Below are positions 40,621-40,879 of a stretch of DNA of 40,879 nt, piece by piece. This DNA is from Hydrogeniiclostridium mannosilyticum (GTDB lineage Bacteria > Bacillota > Clostridia > Oscillospirales > Acutalibacteraceae). Positions within the stretch are counted from its first letter, which is position 1, and each line of letters starts with the position of its first letter. The stretch spans positions 1 through 40,879 of the forward strand of contig NZ_QLYR01000014.1 in assembly GCF_003268275.1 (NCBI RefSeq), in the 5' to 3' direction. A model generated the notes under the pieces. The model saw only the letters and a program-made list of their open reading frames with translations, searched no databases and was not told where the DNA came from. The translations under genes and the position numbers were made by a program.

Positions 40621-40879
40621 TTATACGGCCTGCACGCCGCTCAGGGGGACCCAGGAATAAATCTCCTTCAGCAGTACCCGGCCGCTCTTGACCTGCTGGA
40701 CCGTGTAGGTGTTCCCTTTAACATAGGAGGGAATCGCCGCGCCGTTGATGTATTGGCTGCCGGTTACCTTCACCTTGCCGCCTACCTCGATCTTTTTCGG
40801 CTCGGAAGGAGCGGGCGCGGCGCCTGGAAGATGGACAACCTGTCCGGCATAAATTAGGTTCGGGTCTGTAATCTGAGGA
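40621..40879 (-). CDS. C-terminal end of a LysM-containing endolysin (partial)
   Basis: An open frame enters from the right edge and stops at 40621-40623; 85 codons are visible. It begins with the last half of a LysM repeat (ITDPNLIYAGQVVHLPG), then a Pro/Ala/Glu linker, then a roughly 50-residue SH3-like domain (KIEVGGKVKVTGSQYINGAA, VKGNTYTVQQVKSGRVLLK, WVPLSGVQAV). This order is typical of clostridial phage endolysins, amidases or lysozymes that bind and cleave peptidoglycan. The catalytic domain lies outside the window, so the bond cleaved is unknown. Confidence 0.75.
   Translation of the reverse strand, partial: PQITDPNLIYAGQVVHLPGAAPAPSEPKKIEVGGKVKVTGSQYINGAAIPSYVKGNTYTVQQVKSGRVLLKEIYSWVPLSGVQAV

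Noticed and set aside
1-40879. CRISPR arrays, insertion sequences, rRNA genes
   Set aside because: No regularly spaced repeats, no transposase-like protein with terminal repeats and no rRNA segments were seen on reading through.

Overview
The window reads as a chromosomal segment of an anaerobic, Gram-positive member of the Clostridia. The evidence is the [FeFe]-hydrogenase maturation set HydE/HydG/HydF, the sepF-ylmH-divIVA division block, a YlbF-family protein, a pyruvate kinase with a C-terminal PEP-utiliser domain, purine-rich GGAGG ribosome sites and consensus -35/-10 promoters. By eye GC is near 50% and the gene content would fit an Oscillospirales-type lineage, but I cannot place it below class.

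Layout. At 1-630 there is a leftward gene running off the edge, a leftward tRNA-Ala(GGC) with tandem terminators, and the promoter of a DegV-family gene (631-1521, +). At 1557-5903 a rightward operon encodes a TM1266-type regulator, hydE, hydG and hydF; it begins with a ~175-nt leader holding a terminator-like hairpin. From 5910 to 13974 genes run left: a lysophospholipase-like hydrolase, a hemolysin III/PAQR membrane protein, then exonuclease-pgeF-radical SAM (pgeF carries a frameshift), typA, and a DUF368/PopT protein with an initiating sugar transferase. From 14135 to 16413 a rightward pair encodes a ROK glucokinase and galactose mutarotase. From 16505 to 20854 there is a leftward MarR regulator with a heterodimeric ABC exporter. 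Pyruvate kinase (21379-23142, +) stands alone behind a strong promoter and a leader hairpin.

From 23256 to the right edge everything is leftward. A tight 11-gene run (miaB-ylbF-mutS-dcd-mutL-miaA-hlyD-yggS-sepF-ylmH-divIVA, 37412 down to 25203) has a promoter at 37515-37543 and a terminator at 25162-25198. It combines tRNA A37 modification, mismatch repair, dUMP supply and cell division. Downstream lie lspA-rluD and comEA. Upstream lie a family-2 glycosyltransferase and a CNNM/CorC-type membrane protein. The extreme right edge (40012-40879) is a small lysis cassette (end of a LysM endolysin, a one-helix protein, a holin-like protein), probably the rim of a prophage that continues outside.

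Functional themes. Four radical-SAM enzymes (HydE, HydG, a COG1313-type protein, MiaB) fit an anaerobic Fe-S-rich metabolism. The hydrogenase structural gene hydA is not in the window. Undecaprenyl-phosphate use (sugar transferase) and recycling (PopT) are adjacent. No CRISPR array, insertion sequence or rRNA was seen, and most of the window is conserved housekeeping. The least explained items are the hyd operon leader, the pgeF frameshift, the orphan HlyD-type adaptor in the division operon, the zinc-ribbon exonuclease and the right-edge lysis cassette.
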